From NCBI RefSeq assembly GCF_030546755.1, contig NZ_JAUOPE010000002.1, forward strand, positions 310,001 to 374,000: 64,000 bases of DNA. Direction: 5' to 3'. A program made the translations under genes and the position numbers. Shown here piece after piece: positions 47,241-56,982 of the stretch. Below the pieces are notes generated by a model. It saw only the letters and a program-made list of their open reading frames with translations. It was not told the origin of the DNA and did not search any database. Numbering within the stretch: the first letter of the stretch is position 1; every line of letters starts with the position of its first letter. The stretch is from Colwellia sp. 1_MG-2023 (GTDB taxonomy: Bacteria; Pseudomonadota; Gammaproteobacteria; Enterobacterales; Alteromonadaceae).

Positions 47241-49451
47241 TTGCTGCAGGATATTTATATACAAGTTGCCATTCCCGTCCCTATGCGTCAGTTATTCACT
47301 TATCTTGTGCCAAAAACGTTACTCAACGAAAAAAGCTTAGTGGGTGAGCGTGTTATTGTGCCTTTTGGCCATCGTCAGGTAATTGGCATTGTCATTTCAG
47401 TTGACGAAGATCCCCCCTTAGAAAAAGAAAAATTAAAGGCAATTATTAGTCGCATCGACTCTAACACTCACTTACCCGAGCCTTTACTAAAATTACTCAC
47501 CCTTGCAGCTCGCTACTATCACCACCCAATTGGTGATGTCTTTCAGCAAGCTTTGCCAGTTTTACTGAGAAAAACCGAACCTCCGAAATCCCCCGTTTGT
47601 CATTATTGGCAGTTCAATGAAAAGTGCGAACAAGCTCAAGTAGACAAATTTAAGCAGGGCCGCGCTAAAAAACAAATTCAGTTACTGCTCCTAATTGAGA
47701 ATCATCATAAATTGACCTGGCCTGAAATTCGAACGTTAGGTTACACCAAAGCGCAATTGAACAGCTTAGAAGAAAAAGAATTTATCACTACAATAGAAAA
47801 ACCGATCGAGGTTTATCATTGGCAAAAGGAATATTTAAATAAAAGTGACAAACTGGCTTTATCTGCTGAACAAGCAGTCATTGTTTCGGCTATTGATCAA
47901 TCCACTGAGCAATACAGTTGTCATTTAGTTGATGGCGTAACTGGCAGCGGTAAAACTGAAGTGTATCTGCAAGCCATGGAAAAAATACTCGCCAACAATC
48001 AGCAAGTACTCGTGCTTGTTCCTGAAATCGGTTTAACGCCACAAACATTAAACCGATTTGAACAACGCTTTAATGTGCCTATTTTTTTGCACCATTCAGG
48101 TTTAAATGACAAAGAACGCTTTGATACGTGGCAAAGTGCCTTACAAAACTGCGCAGCAATTGTTATTGGTACCCGTTCAGCGGTTTTTAGTCCGTTAGCA
48201 AAACTAGGATTGATTATTGTTGATGAAGAGCATGACGGATCATTTAAACAACAAGACAGCTTTCGTTATCATGGCAGAGACATCGCTATTTTACGTGCCA
48301 AGCAATTAAACATTCCTATTGTTTTAGGTAGTGCGACTCCGAGTTTTGAGTCTTTACAAAATGCTTTAACTAACAAATATCATTATCATCAATTAACCAA
48401 ACGTGCAGGTAAAAGTGTTGAAGCGAAAATATCGTTAATTGATGTAGCAAATCAACCCTTAGAATTTGGCCTTTCAAAACCACTTAAACAATTAATTAGC
48501 ACCACACTTAACAAAGGTGAACAAGTGTTGGTGTTTTTAAATCGCCGAGGGTTTGCGCCGGCTATCAATTGTAATGAATGTCACTGGGTTGCAGAATGTC
48601 ATCGATGCAATAAACCTTATACCTTGCATCGCTCACAAGGTTTATTAATTTGTCATCATTGTACTAGCCAAAAACGTATTCCACATCAATGCCCAGATTG
48701 TGGCAGTGTGCGTATTAAGCCTGTTGGCCAAGGTACCGAGCAAATAGAAGAATACTTAGCAGAAACCTTTAATCAATACAGTACGGTGCGTATCGACCGA
48801 GACAGCACCCGAAAAAAGGGAGAATTAGCAAAACGCCTGCAAGCTATTACCGATAAAGAGCATCAAATTTTAATTGGCACACAAATGTTGGCCAAAGGCC
48901 ATCATTTTCCTGATGTCACCTTAGTTGCCATGTTAGATATTGATGGCGCATTATTTAGTTTTGATTATCGAGCCAGTGAACACATGGCGCAATTATTAGT
49001 ACAAGTTGCTGGACGTGCTGGGCGTGCCAGTAAACCTGGAAAAGTGATTGTACAAACTCAATACCCACAACACCCCTTACTACAAGACTTAGTGAATAAT
49101 GGCTATCGTCATTTTGCCCAACAAAGTTTAACAGAACGAAAAATGGCGTATTTACCCCCTTTTGGCTATCAAGCCCTTTTTAGAGCCGAAGCAAATTATC
49201 CTTCCTACCCTGAAAAGTTTTTACGTCAACTCGCTCAAACCCCAATTTCATCCTGTGAAATAGCGGGTCCTATGCCTGCAGCGATGGAAAAGAAAGCAGG
49301 AAAATATCGTTATCACTTGATTTTACAAGCAAAATCTCGACCGGAATTACACGCAGCAATTCGTCAAATAATAGCGCAAAGTCAACAAAACGAATGGCTT
49401 AATAAAGTACGTTGGACCATTGATATCGATCCAATAGATCTCAGTTGGTAA
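47241..49451 (+). CDS. priA: primosomal protein N', replication restart helicase
   Basis: 3'-5' DNA helicase that reloads the replisome at stalled forks. It has a 3'-BD domain (VAIPVPMRQLFTYLVP), Walker A GVTGSGKTEVYLQ, Walker B VDEEHDGS, a Cys-rich zinc region (CNECHWVAECHRC, then CHHC, CPDC), and helicase motifs QVAGRAGRA. I set the start at TTG 47241, which puts conserved residues next to the N-terminus as in E. coli (736 residues). The frame is open from TTG 47172, and no ATG lies near either. Confidence 0.93.
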   Translation: MLQDIYIQVAIPVPMRQLFTYLVPKTLLNEKSLVGERVIVPFGHRQVIGIVISVDEDPPLEKEKLKAIISRIDSNTHLPEPLLKLLTLAARYYHHPIGDVFQQALPVLLRKTEPPKSPVCHYWQFNEKCEQAQVDKFKQGRAKKQIQLLLLIENHHKLTWPEIRTLGYTKAQLNSLEEKEFITTIEKPIEVYHWQKEYLNKSDKLALSAEQAVIVSAIDQSTEQYSCHLVDGVTGSGKTEVYLQAMEKILANNQQVLVLVPEIGLTPQTLNRFEQRFNVPIFLHHSGLNDKERFDTWQSALQNCAAIVIGTRSAVFSPLAKLGLIIVDEEHDGSFKQQDSFRYHGRDIAILRAKQLNIPIVLGSATPSFESLQNALTNKYHYHQLTKRAGKSVEAKISLIDVANQPLEFGLSKPLKQLISTTLNKGEQVLVFLNRRGFAPAINCNECHWVAECHRCNKPYTLHRSQGLLICHHCTSQKRIPHQCPDCGSVRIKPVGQGTEQIEEYLAETFNQYSTVRIDRDSTRKKGELAKRLQAITDKEHQILIGTQMLAKGHHFPDVTLVAMLDIDGALFSFDYRASEHMAQLLVQVAGRAGRASKPGKVIVQTQYPQHPLLQDLVNNGYRHFAQQSLTERKMAYLPPFGYQALFRAEANYPSYPEKFLRQLAQTPISSCEIAGPMPAAMEKKAGKYRYHLILQAKSRPELHAAIRQIIAQSQQNEWLNKVRWTIDIDPIDLSW

Positions 49452-49592
49452 GCGATAAAAAAATAAGAAAATGTAGATATTAAAGACGGTTATGCTCTTT
49501 TCACGAATAAAGGCGAATATTCCCTGTTAATTTCAAAACAATTAGCTAAAATAACCGAAGTTTTTAGCATTCACATAGATAAATAAGCACTA

Positions 49593-50153
49593 ATGGCTCA
49601 TCAAGATTACGTATCGCGCCCGCGCACTCCCAAAAAAAAGAGTAATCCTTATAAAGAAAAACAAGCAGAAACTCCAGCAGGTGTTCCATTAAAAACTAAA
49701 CTTATTGCTTTAGTATTATTGATTGCATTATCGGCATTTGGCTATTTATTGTGGTCAATTAAAGATATTGAAACACCAACCGTTGAACAACAAATTCAAG
49801 AGTCAAAAGAGGAAAGCAACGCCAGTCAATTACCTACGCCGCCAAAAGAAAAATGGCAATATATGGAGCAACTTAAATCGAAAGAAGTTGAAGTAGGCGA
49901 ATATGCGGTTGAAGAAAAAGGTCCGTATAAAATGCAATGTGGTTCATTTCGAACCCGAAAACAAGCAGAAGTGATGAAAGCTAAAATAGCTTTCTCAGGT
50001 TTATCCGCGCAAATTAGTGCTGCAAAAGGATCAAGCGGTACATGGCATAAAGTATTTTTAGGCCCATATGAGAAAAAACGTAATGCGGAAAAAGATAAGC
50101 ACAAATTAAATAGCAACAATATCAGCACTTGCCAAATATGGTTATGGAAATAA
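49593..50153 (+). CDS. ftsN: FtsN-like cell-division protein with SPOR domain
   Basis: Divisome protein that triggers septal peptidoglycan synthesis and binds denuded glycan. A 186-residue bitopic protein: basic cytoplasmic tail (PRTPKKKSNPYKEK), one TM (LIALVLLIALSAFGYLLWS), an acidic linker and a C-terminal SPOR domain (about 110-186; MQCGSFRTRKQAEVMKAKI, WHKVFLGPYEKKRNAEK). It is much shorter than E. coli FtsN (319) because the linker is reduced. The order priA-ftsN-hslV-hslU supports the call. Confidence 0.88.
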   Translation: MAHQDYVSRPRTPKKKSNPYKEKQAETPAGVPLKTKLIALVLLIALSAFGYLLWSIKDIETPTVEQQIQESKEESNASQLPTPPKEKWQYMEQLKSKEVEVGEYAVEEKGPYKMQCGSFRTRKQAEVMKAKIAFSGLSAQISAAKGSSGTWHKVFLGPYEKKRNAEKDKHKLNSNNISTCQIWLWK

Positions 50154-50250
50154 TTTCCACTCATCCTTGAAAAGTTCACGACAGACCCTTATTTAATTTA
50201 CATTGATATAGCTGATGCGTCCGTATCAGCCTAAATTTTTGAGGTTTGTT

Positions 50251-50769
50251 GTGACTACTATTGTATCTGTAAGACGTAATGGCAAAGTAGCTATTGGTGG
50301 CGATGGCCAAGTTTCCCTTGGTAACACGGTAATGAAAGGTAATGCCAAAAAAGTGCGTCGTTTATATAACGACAAAGTACTAGCGGGTTTTGCTGGCGGT
50401 ACCGCCGATGCTTTTACCCTTTTTGAGCGCTTTGAAAGTAAACTTGAACAACATCAAGGACATTTAACCAAAGCCGCCGTTGAATTAGCAAAAGACTGGC
50501 GCAGTGATCGCGCATTACGAAAATTAGAAGCTTTATTAGCCGTAGCTGACGAGACAGCTTCGTTGATCATTACCGGTAATGGCGACGTAGTTCAGCCAGA
50601 GCACGACTTAATCGCCATTGGTAGTGGCGGAAATTTCGCACAATCCGCGGCTACGGCATTATTAGAAAACACCGAGCTTTCCGCCAGAGAAATTGTCGAA
50701 AAATCATTAAAAATTGCTGGTGACATTTGCGTGTTTACCAACCATTCTCAAACAATCGATGAACTTTAA
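50251..50769 (+). CDS. hslV: ATP-dependent protease catalytic subunit HslV
   Basis: Threonine protease of the HslUV (ClpQY) complex. Start GTG 50251, preceded by GAGG, leaves the mature N-terminus [10 protein letters not shown] after Met removal, so Thr1 is the nucleophile. The longer frame to 50215 would bury it. 172 residues, as in the family, with GGDGQVSLG and [11 protein letters not shown]. Followed by hslU. Confidence 0.97.
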   Translation: MTTIVSVRRNGKVAIGGDGQVSLGNTVMKGNAKKVRRLYNDKVLAGFAGGTADAFTLFERFESKLEQHQGHLTKAAVELAKDWRSDRALRKLEALLAVADETASLIITGNGDVVQPEHDLIAIGSGGNFAQSAATALLENTELSAREIVEKSLKIAGDICVFTNHSQTIDEL

Positions 50770-50845
50770 CCAAACATTATATTTTATTGCTTTAATTTCA
50801 ACACGATAAAGCAACAGTATTACTCCCAGCAGTAAGGAAATAAAT

Positions 50846-52174
50846 ATGTCGAACATGACACCGCGTGAAATTGTTCACGAACTCGATAGCCACATTGTAG
50901 GTCAAGCGGATGCAAAACGTGCTGTTGCTATAGCACTGCGTAATCGCTGGCGTCGCATGCAATTAAATGAAGAATTGCGCAGCGAAGTTACCCCGAAAAA
51001 TATATTAATGATAGGCCCTACTGGTGTCGGTAAAACAGAGATTGCTCGTCGATTAGCAAAACTGGCAAACGCACCGTTTATCAAAGTAGAAGCCACTAAA
51101 TTTACCGAAGTGGGTTATGTTGGTAAAGAAGTAGAAACGATTATTCGTGACCTTGCAGATATGGCATTTAAAATGACCAAAGAGCAAGAAATGGCTCGCG
51201 TAAAACATCTTGCTGAAGAAGCCGCTGAAGAACGTATTTTAGATGTATTAATTCCTAATCCACGTGATAATTTTGGCAATGAAGAAAGTTCAGATAACAG
51301 TAGTACACGTCAGATTTTCCGTAAAAAATTACGAGAAGGAACATTAGATGATAAAGAAATTGAGTTAGACCTTGCCGCGCCACAAGTTGGCGTAGAAATC
51401 ATGGCGCCTCCTGGCATGGAAGACATGACCTCGCAATTGCAAAATATGTTTCAAAGCATGTCGAGTGAAAAAACCAATAAACGTAAACTGAAAATAAAAG
51501 ATGCCTTTAAAGCATTGCAAGAAGAAGAAGCTGCCAAAATTGTCAACCCAGAAGACATAAAAGCGAAAGCGCTTGAAGCGGTTGAACAAAATGGCATTGT
51601 TTTCGTTGATGAAATAGACAAAATTTGTAAACGCGGTGACACCTCAGGACCTGATGTTTCTCGTGAAGGTGTACAACGTGACTTATTGCCATTAGTTGAA
51701 GGCTCAACCGTTAGTACAAAACACGGTATGGTAAAAACGGATCATATTTTATTTATTGCTTCTGGTGCCTTTCAAATGGCAAAACCATCTGATTTAATTC
51801 CAGAGTTGCAAGGACGTTTACCGATTCGCGTTGAACTTCAAGCATTAACGAGCGATGATTTTGTTCGAATTCTTACCGAACCTAATGCATCGTTAACCGA
51901 ACAATATATTGCCTTGATGGCTACAGAAGGTGTTGATATTTCTTTTAGTGAAGATGGCATTAAAGCAATCGCAAAAGCTGCATGGCAAGTCAACGAAACA
52001 ACCGAAAATATCGGTGCTCGTCGATTACATACTATGATGGAAAAGCTAACCGAAGAAATCTCTTATACTGCGAATGATCGTAGTGGTGAGGTGATTGTCA
52101 TTGATGAAAAACACGTGCAAGATACACTCAATGATGTTGTGAAAAACGAAGACTTAAGTCGTTTTATTCTTTAA
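50846..52174 (+). CDS. hslU: HslU unfoldase, ATPase subunit of HslUV
   Basis: AAA+ unfoldase that feeds substrates to HslV. 442 residues with N-terminal [20 protein letters not shown], Walker [14 protein letters not shown], the I domain (about 110-245), Walker [11 protein letters not shown], sensor motifs and the C-terminal [12 protein letters not shown] and docking tail SRFIL. Clear AAGGA ribosome binding site. Confidence 0.98.
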   Translation: MSNMTPREIVHELDSHIVGQADAKRAVAIALRNRWRRMQLNEELRSEVTPKNILMIGPTGVGKTEIARRLAKLANAPFIKVEATKFTEVGYVGKEVETIIRDLADMAFKMTKEQEMARVKHLAEEAAEERILDVLIPNPRDNFGNEESSDNSSTRQIFRKKLREGTLDDKEIELDLAAPQVGVEIMAPPGMEDMTSQLQNMFQSMSSEKTNKRKLKIKDAFKALQEEEAAKIVNPEDIKAKALEAVEQNGIVFVDEIDKICKRGDTSGPDVSREGVQRDLLPLVEGSTVSTKHGMVKTDHILFIASGAFQMAKPSDLIPELQGRLPIRVELQALTSDDFVRILTEPNASLTEQYIALMATEGVDISFSEDGIKAIAKAAWQVNETTENIGARRLHTMMEKLTEEISYTANDRSGEVIVIDEKHVQDTLNDVVKNEDLSRFIL

Positions 52175-52233
52175 TAGACTTATTCAAAATTATTGGCGAA
52201 TACAAGCTATGCATGTTTAGCCAAAAAACTTTT

Positions 52234-52261
52234 AAAAAAGGCGCTTTTAAGCGCCTTTTTT
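52234..52261 (+). terminator. hslVU terminator
   Basis: A perfect A-rich/GC stem AAAAAAGGCGCTT/AAGCGCCTTTTTT ending in a T-run 60 bp after hslU. It also works on the minus strand for the chemoreceptor gene. Confidence 0.9.
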
Positions 52262-52334
52262 CTTGAAAATTTATCAAAAAAACAAGCTAACAATTATCTC
52301 AAATAGATAGCCTAAAATAGATAGCTAGATTTAC

Positions 52335-54194
52335 TTAAACTTTAAACTGATTCACTTCGTTATTTAATACATCAGCTTGCTGTGAAAGCTCTTCACTCAT
52401 TTGACCATTTTGAGCCGCTGATTCACCTGAACTTTCAGCTACATCTCGAATCATTACAACATGTTGATTCACTTCAGACGCTACGGTGCTTTGCTCTTGA
52501 ATAGCTGTGGCAATCGCAGTATTCATTTCCATGATGGTTGAAACATCTTGTGTTATTTCTTCTAACATTTCACCCGCAGAACTAGCTTGATCAGCACTCT
52601 CTTGACCTTGGGTACGGCAAGCAGCCATATGAGAGACAATATCTTTCGTTCTTGATTGTAATGAACTAATTATGCTTTCAATTTCTTGCGTTGAATCTTG
52701 TGTTCTACTGGCTAATGTTCTTACCTCATCAGCTACAACAGCAAAACCTCGCCCTTGTTCACCGGCTCGTGCCGCTTCAATAGCCGCGTTGAGCGCCAGC
52801 AAGTTTGTTTGTTCTGCAATACCTCGAATAACATCTAAGACTGAGCCTATAGTGTCGCTGTCTTTCGCTAATTCTTGGACAATATTTTCTGATTCTAATA
52901 AAGTATTCGACAACTGATCAATTTGAGAAATAGTACTTTCAACACCCGATTTACCCTTTTCAGCATTAAGGTGAGTCGTTTCAGCTTTATTTGCAGCCTC
53001 ATGAGTATTGCTCGCTATTTCATCCACCGTAGCGACCATTTCAGTCACGGCAGTAGCCACTAAATCTGTTTGTTGTATTTGTGAATCAACACCTTCGTTC
53101 GCCTTGTGAATATTTTCTGAAAGGTTACGCGTTGCAATATTTACTGTATCAACCGATTGGTTTACTTGTACGATTAAGTTTCTAAAACTACCAATCATCT
53201 GATTAAACACGCCTGCCATTTCTGCGAGTTCATCATTTCCTTCCGTTGAAATAGCAATCGATAAGTCTTTCTTATTCGAGATGTCGATCATAGTATCTTT
53301 AAGTTTATTGATGCTATTTAAAATATCTCTACTCGTCCAAACTGCGGCACTAATCGCTAAGACTAGAATAATAAATGATGTACTGTATGAAATAGTATCG
53401 ATATAAGCTATATGATCTTTCACATCTTGTTTCGTTCTCGCAACCAGCTGAGTAGTAAGATCATCTACTTGATGAATGGTATTCCTCATTTCTCCTAATA
53501 AGCCTTCAGATGCTGTTAAGCCTAGTTTGACTTGACCGGTAACTAAATCTTCAAAGGCACTTTGGTAAATATTGATACTATCAATTAAGGTATTTTTAGT
53601 GGCAGCATCAAAGTCACTCGCGTTTATATTACTAATAAAAGCTTGCGCATTATTTTGCCATCGAGTGACGTACTTTTCATCGAGACGTAACATAAAATCT
53701 TTTTCATTTCGACGTAATTGCAACATATCACTGAGTAATTGAAAGTCACTACTACCAATTAGTGCTTCAGCGTCTGCAACAGCACTTCTTAAGTTACCAT
53801 ATAAACCATCGGTAGGAGTTAAGCCTATTTCCTTTTGTATATCAGCGATTTCAAGAAACTTTGTTTCATAGTCACTCACCACTTTTAAAAGGCTATTAAC
53901 TTGGCTAGTATCTGAAGAATTACTCTTAAACACATCTGCTAGATGGTTTAAATCAGTTTTTAATACTCTCACCTCCTTTTTAAAAGATTCTACGTATTTC
54001 AGTTCTTTTCGCGCAAGAAAGTCCTTCTCGTAACGCCTAAGGTTTAATACATCGCTATTAATTGCTCCAATGGTACGAGCAATATCCAAGTCTTTTTGTA
54101 GTGATCCAGAAGAATAGTTTAATATCATTAATAATAAGACTATCGCAACCACCAATATCGACGTATTTAAAGTAAGTTTGTGTTTAATTAACAT
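52335..54194 (-). CDS. methyl-accepting chemotaxis protein with HBM-type sensor
   Basis: Transmembrane chemoreceptor, 619 residues. TM1 (about 12-28) and TM2 (about 275-292) flank a long helical periplasmic domain containing two related modules: [19 protein letters not shown] (about 50) and [19 protein letters not shown] (about 165). This is the hallmark of helical bimodular (HBM) sensors, which bind small organic acids in the known cases. A HAMP domain (about 295-350) and a signalling domain follow with the hairpin tip motif [20 protein letters not shown]. The ligand is unknown. It occupies the gap between hslU and rraA with two other signalling genes. Confidence 0.92.
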   Translation of the reverse strand: MLIKHKLTLNTSILVVAIVLLLMILNYSSGSLQKDLDIARTIGAINSDVLNLRRYEKDFLARKELKYVESFKKEVRVLKTDLNHLADVFKSNSSDTSQVNSLLKVVSDYETKFLEIADIQKEIGLTPTDGLYGNLRSAVADAEALIGSSDFQLLSDMLQLRRNEKDFMLRLDEKYVTRWQNNAQAFISNINASDFDAATKNTLIDSINIYQSAFEDLVTGQVKLGLTASEGLLGEMRNTIHQVDDLTTQLVARTKQDVKDHIAYIDTISYSTSFIILVLAISAAVWTSRDILNSINKLKDTMIDISNKKDLSIAISTEGNDELAEMAGVFNQMIGSFRNLIVQVNQSVDTVNIATRNLSENIHKANEGVDSQIQQTDLVATAVTEMVATVDEIASNTHEAANKAETTHLNAEKGKSGVESTISQIDQLSNTLLESENIVQELAKDSDTIGSVLDVIRGIAEQTNLLALNAAIEAARAGEQGRGFAVVADEVRTLASRTQDSTQEIESIISSLQSRTKDIVSHMAACRTQGQESADQASSAGEMLEEITQDVSTIMEMNTAIATAIQEQSTVASEVNQHVVMIRDVAESSGESAAQNGQMSEELSQQADVLNNEVNQFKV

Positions 54195-54319
54195 AAATAG
54201 ATTCCAAGCGAAAAATAAAAAATAATGCAGACTTTAGAAAGTATAGACACATTTTAAAAAATAAAGGAACTTTATAAGGTATTATAAGTTATTAATTATT
54301 AGTTAGTATTTTAGTGAGG

Positions 54320-56326
54320 TTACTTTTTTCGAGTTAAGTAATCTTCAATTTTTTCAGCTGGAAGTGGTGGGTTAATAAAATAACCTTGTACGGCGTCACA
54401 ACCAAGCTTCCTTAAAAGGTTTAATTGCTCTAAAGTTTCGACCCCTTCTGCTAGCACTCGCTTACCTAAACCATGTGATAACTTGATCATTGAAGTAACA
54501 ATGGTTAAATCAGAATCATTGGTTGAAAATTCAGTAATAAAACTGCGATCAATCTTTATTTTATCGATAGGTAATTGACGTAAATACGCTAAAGAAGAAT
54601 AACCAGTACCAAAGTCATCAATCGATACTTTAATACCCATATTTTGCAAAACAACAATGGTATCCATTGCAACACTAATATCGGTGATAACAACATTTTC
54701 AGTGATTTCAAGCTCTAGATAGCTTGATGGAATATCGTATTTAAACAAAAGCATTTGAATTTTAGAGACTAATTTAGGATCTTGAAATTCAACTGCCGTC
54801 ATATTAACCGCAATAGCAACACGACGTTTGTATTTCTTATACCAGTGAGCATTGGTTTTACAGGCAAGATCTAATACATAGTTATCAAGCTCACCATTTA
54901 AACCTAAAGCATCAAAATCAGGTAAAAATTTATCAGGTGATAAAAATCCTTTTTCAGGATGCTGCCATCGAACTAGCGCTTCAACGCCTTCAATTCTGTT
55001 AGTTAATAAATTTAGTTGGGGCTGATAATACAAAATAAATTCTTGATTCAATAATCCTTTGCGAATTTCTTTTTCGACCGCTAATAAATGACGGCCATGT
55101 GATTGCATGCCGCTTTCATACTTAACACTTGGAATTTTTTGGCTTTCTGCATGAAAAAGCGCTGAGTTAGCTTTTTTCAATAAGTCTTCCGCTTCATTAC
55201 TGTCTTGTGGTGATAAACAATAACCAACACTACATTGTAGAGGAACCTCTTGATTATTCACCAGATAAGGACGGGAAATTAAATCATGTAAGTGCTGAGC
55301 AGCTTTTTCCTGCTGGCTATCATCAATAATTTCTATTGCAAAAACAAACGAATCTCCACTTAGTCGACCAACCACTAGCGGTAATAAAATACTTTCAGAT
55401 AACCGAACCGCAATTTGTCCTAAAATTAAATCACCTACTTTTAAACCGTAGGTATCATTGATGAACTTAAATCTTTTTATATCAATAAGATAAACAGCCA
55501 GTTTTTGATTGTTGGCAACCGCTTGTTCAATCGCAAGAGGCAGTTTTTCAATGACTTGTTCGCGATTTAGCGCTCCCGTTAGTAAATCATGTTTATCTAA
55601 GTATTGGGCTCGATTTATTGCCACTTCGGCCACACTTCTCTCTGCTCCTTGCATCCAGACCAGCAACAAAAACCCTAAAGTAACTTTGGCACCAAAATCA
55701 AAATACACCAATATAGCGGCAAACTCTTGCAGCCAAGGCTCAGTTAAGAAACCAACAGATAAGAATGAAAACAATAAGTATCGAAAACACATCAAAGCAC
55801 TATAGAAAAGTAAAATAGTGCCTGAGAAATGAAGCTTTTTAAGATTAAAAACAAAGAAGAAAATAAACATAAATATACCTGCAAAGATAAAGTCAGCTAA
55901 ACTTTCTCGCAGATAAAATCGATTAAAGACCGCTTGCTCATCAAAAGCAAAAAGTAATGAGACAAAAATTCCCAGAAGAATAGGAACAAAGATGGTTTTT
56001 TTCACAAAGCGATTTGAATATTTTAAGTGTTTATTGGTGTAATACAAACCAATAAAGAACAACCAAATAAACAAGTATTGATTCACTTGAATAATACAAG
56101 TTAATAAAATTTGACCCGGTGATAAATCATCATATTGAGGTAATAAATGTTGTATTGAAATAGCCAAGTGTTGCACACTTAAGCAAGCTAAACTAAGCGT
56201 CCAATATTTGACATATCGGCGACCGAAGCCTTGATAAAACGAATAAAGTAAATAGGTAAGAAAGCTATAAACTACTGTTTCAATAGAAAATAAGAAGCCT
56301 AAGGCAAAGTTATTATCCACACCCAT
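54320..56326 (-). CDS. 7TM-GGDEF-EAL protein with intact EAL and degenerate GGDEF
   Basis: Membrane cyclic-di-GMP enzyme, 668 residues. The N-terminal ~235 residues hold about seven hydrophobic helices (sensor). In the GGDEF domain the active motif reads LSGDSF, so cyclase activity is doubtful. The EAL domain is intact: EALVRWQHPEKGFLSP, the metal-site ELEITENVVI, IDDFGTGYSSLAYLRQLPID and AEGVETLEQL. It is therefore probably a phosphodiesterase that hydrolyses c-di-GMP, with the GGDEF domain perhaps a regulatory site. Divergent from rraA. Confidence 0.88.
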   Translation of the reverse strand: MGVDNNFALGFLFSIETVVYSFLTYLLYSFYQGFGRRYVKYWTLSLACLSVQHLAISIQHLLPQYDDLSPGQILLTCIIQVNQYLFIWLFFIGLYYTNKHLKYSNRFVKKTIFVPILLGIFVSLLFAFDEQAVFNRFYLRESLADFIFAGIFMFIFFFVFNLKKLHFSGTILLFYSALMCFRYLLFSFLSVGFLTEPWLQEFAAILVYFDFGAKVTLGFLLLVWMQGAERSVAEVAINRAQYLDKHDLLTGALNREQVIEKLPLAIEQAVANNQKLAVYLIDIKRFKFINDTYGLKVGDLILGQIAVRLSESILLPLVVGRLSGDSFVFAIEIIDDSQQEKAAQHLHDLISRPYLVNNQEVPLQCSVGYCLSPQDSNEAEDLLKKANSALFHAESQKIPSVKYESGMQSHGRHLLAVEKEIRKGLLNQEFILYYQPQLNLLTNRIEGVEALVRWQHPEKGFLSPDKFLPDFDALGLNGELDNYVLDLACKTNAHWYKKYKRRVAIAVNMTAVEFQDPKLVSKIQMLLFKYDIPSSYLELEITENVVITDISVAMDTIVVLQNMGIKVSIDDFGTGYSSLAYLRQLPIDKIKIDRSFITEFSTNDSDLTIVTSMIKLSHGLGKRVLAEGVETLEQLNLLRKLGCDAVQGYFINPPLPAEKIEDYLTRKK

Positions 56327-56491
56327 TAATTATGTTTCCCATGAAGATGATACCAACATTTAATAGTCTTTTTTTATAGATTACAAGTACAAAGGTTAAA
56401 ATTAACACAGCTTGCTCTTGTACCTAACTATAGGCGTTGTATACTCTTATTGAAAAATAATTCGCAAAACAATTAAATTAGGAAAACTACA

Positions 56492-56977
56492 ATGGAATAT
56501 AATACTTCAGAGTTATGTAATATTTACGCTGATTTAGTTGACGTGTTAGAACCTATTTTTTGCAACTATGGCGGTCGTAGTTCATTTGGTGGTACTGTTG
56601 TTACCATTAAGTGTTTTGAAAGCAACGGAATTATTGAGCAATTAGCGCAAACTGACGGAACAGGTAAAGTACTTGTGATTGACGGCGGTGGTTCAACACG
56701 ACGTGCCTTAATCGACGTTAACATAGCAGAAACCGCAGCGAGCAATAATTGGGAAGGCATTATTTGCTACGGTAGTGTCAGGGATGTTGACGCACTTGAA
56801 GAGATTGATCTTGGTATTCAGGGGTTAGTGTCTATTCCTGTTGGTGCAACCGATACAGATCATGGTGAAAGCGACTTAGCAGTAAATTTTGCTGGCGTTA
56901 CTTTCTTACCTGATGATCATGTATACGCAGATAATACCGGCATTATACTTTCTCCTGAGCCGTTAGATATTGAATAG
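56492..56977 (+). CDS. rraA: regulator of ribonuclease E activity A
   Basis: Binds RNase E and inhibits its activity, changing RNA decay. 161 residues, collinear with E. coli Rra[46 protein letters not shown] and [19 protein letters not shown]. The fold derives from a methyltransferase-like aldolase barrel without that activity. Its stop is 5 bp from the stop of the convergent degenerate GGDEF-EAL gene. Confidence 0.96.
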   Translation: MEYNTSELCNIYADLVDVLEPIFCNYGGRSSFGGTVVTIKCFESNGIIEQLAQTDGTGKVLVIDGGGSTRRALIDVNIAETAASNNWEGIICYGSVRDVDALEEIDLGIQGLVSIPVGATDTDHGESDLAVNFAGVTFLPDDHVYADNTGIILSPEPLDIE

Positions 56978-56982
56978 AAATG

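Noticed and set aside
52290-52330. Direct repeat AATAGATAGC near the chemoreceptor stop
   Set aside because: Two short AT-rich copies with no supporting structure; likely chance.
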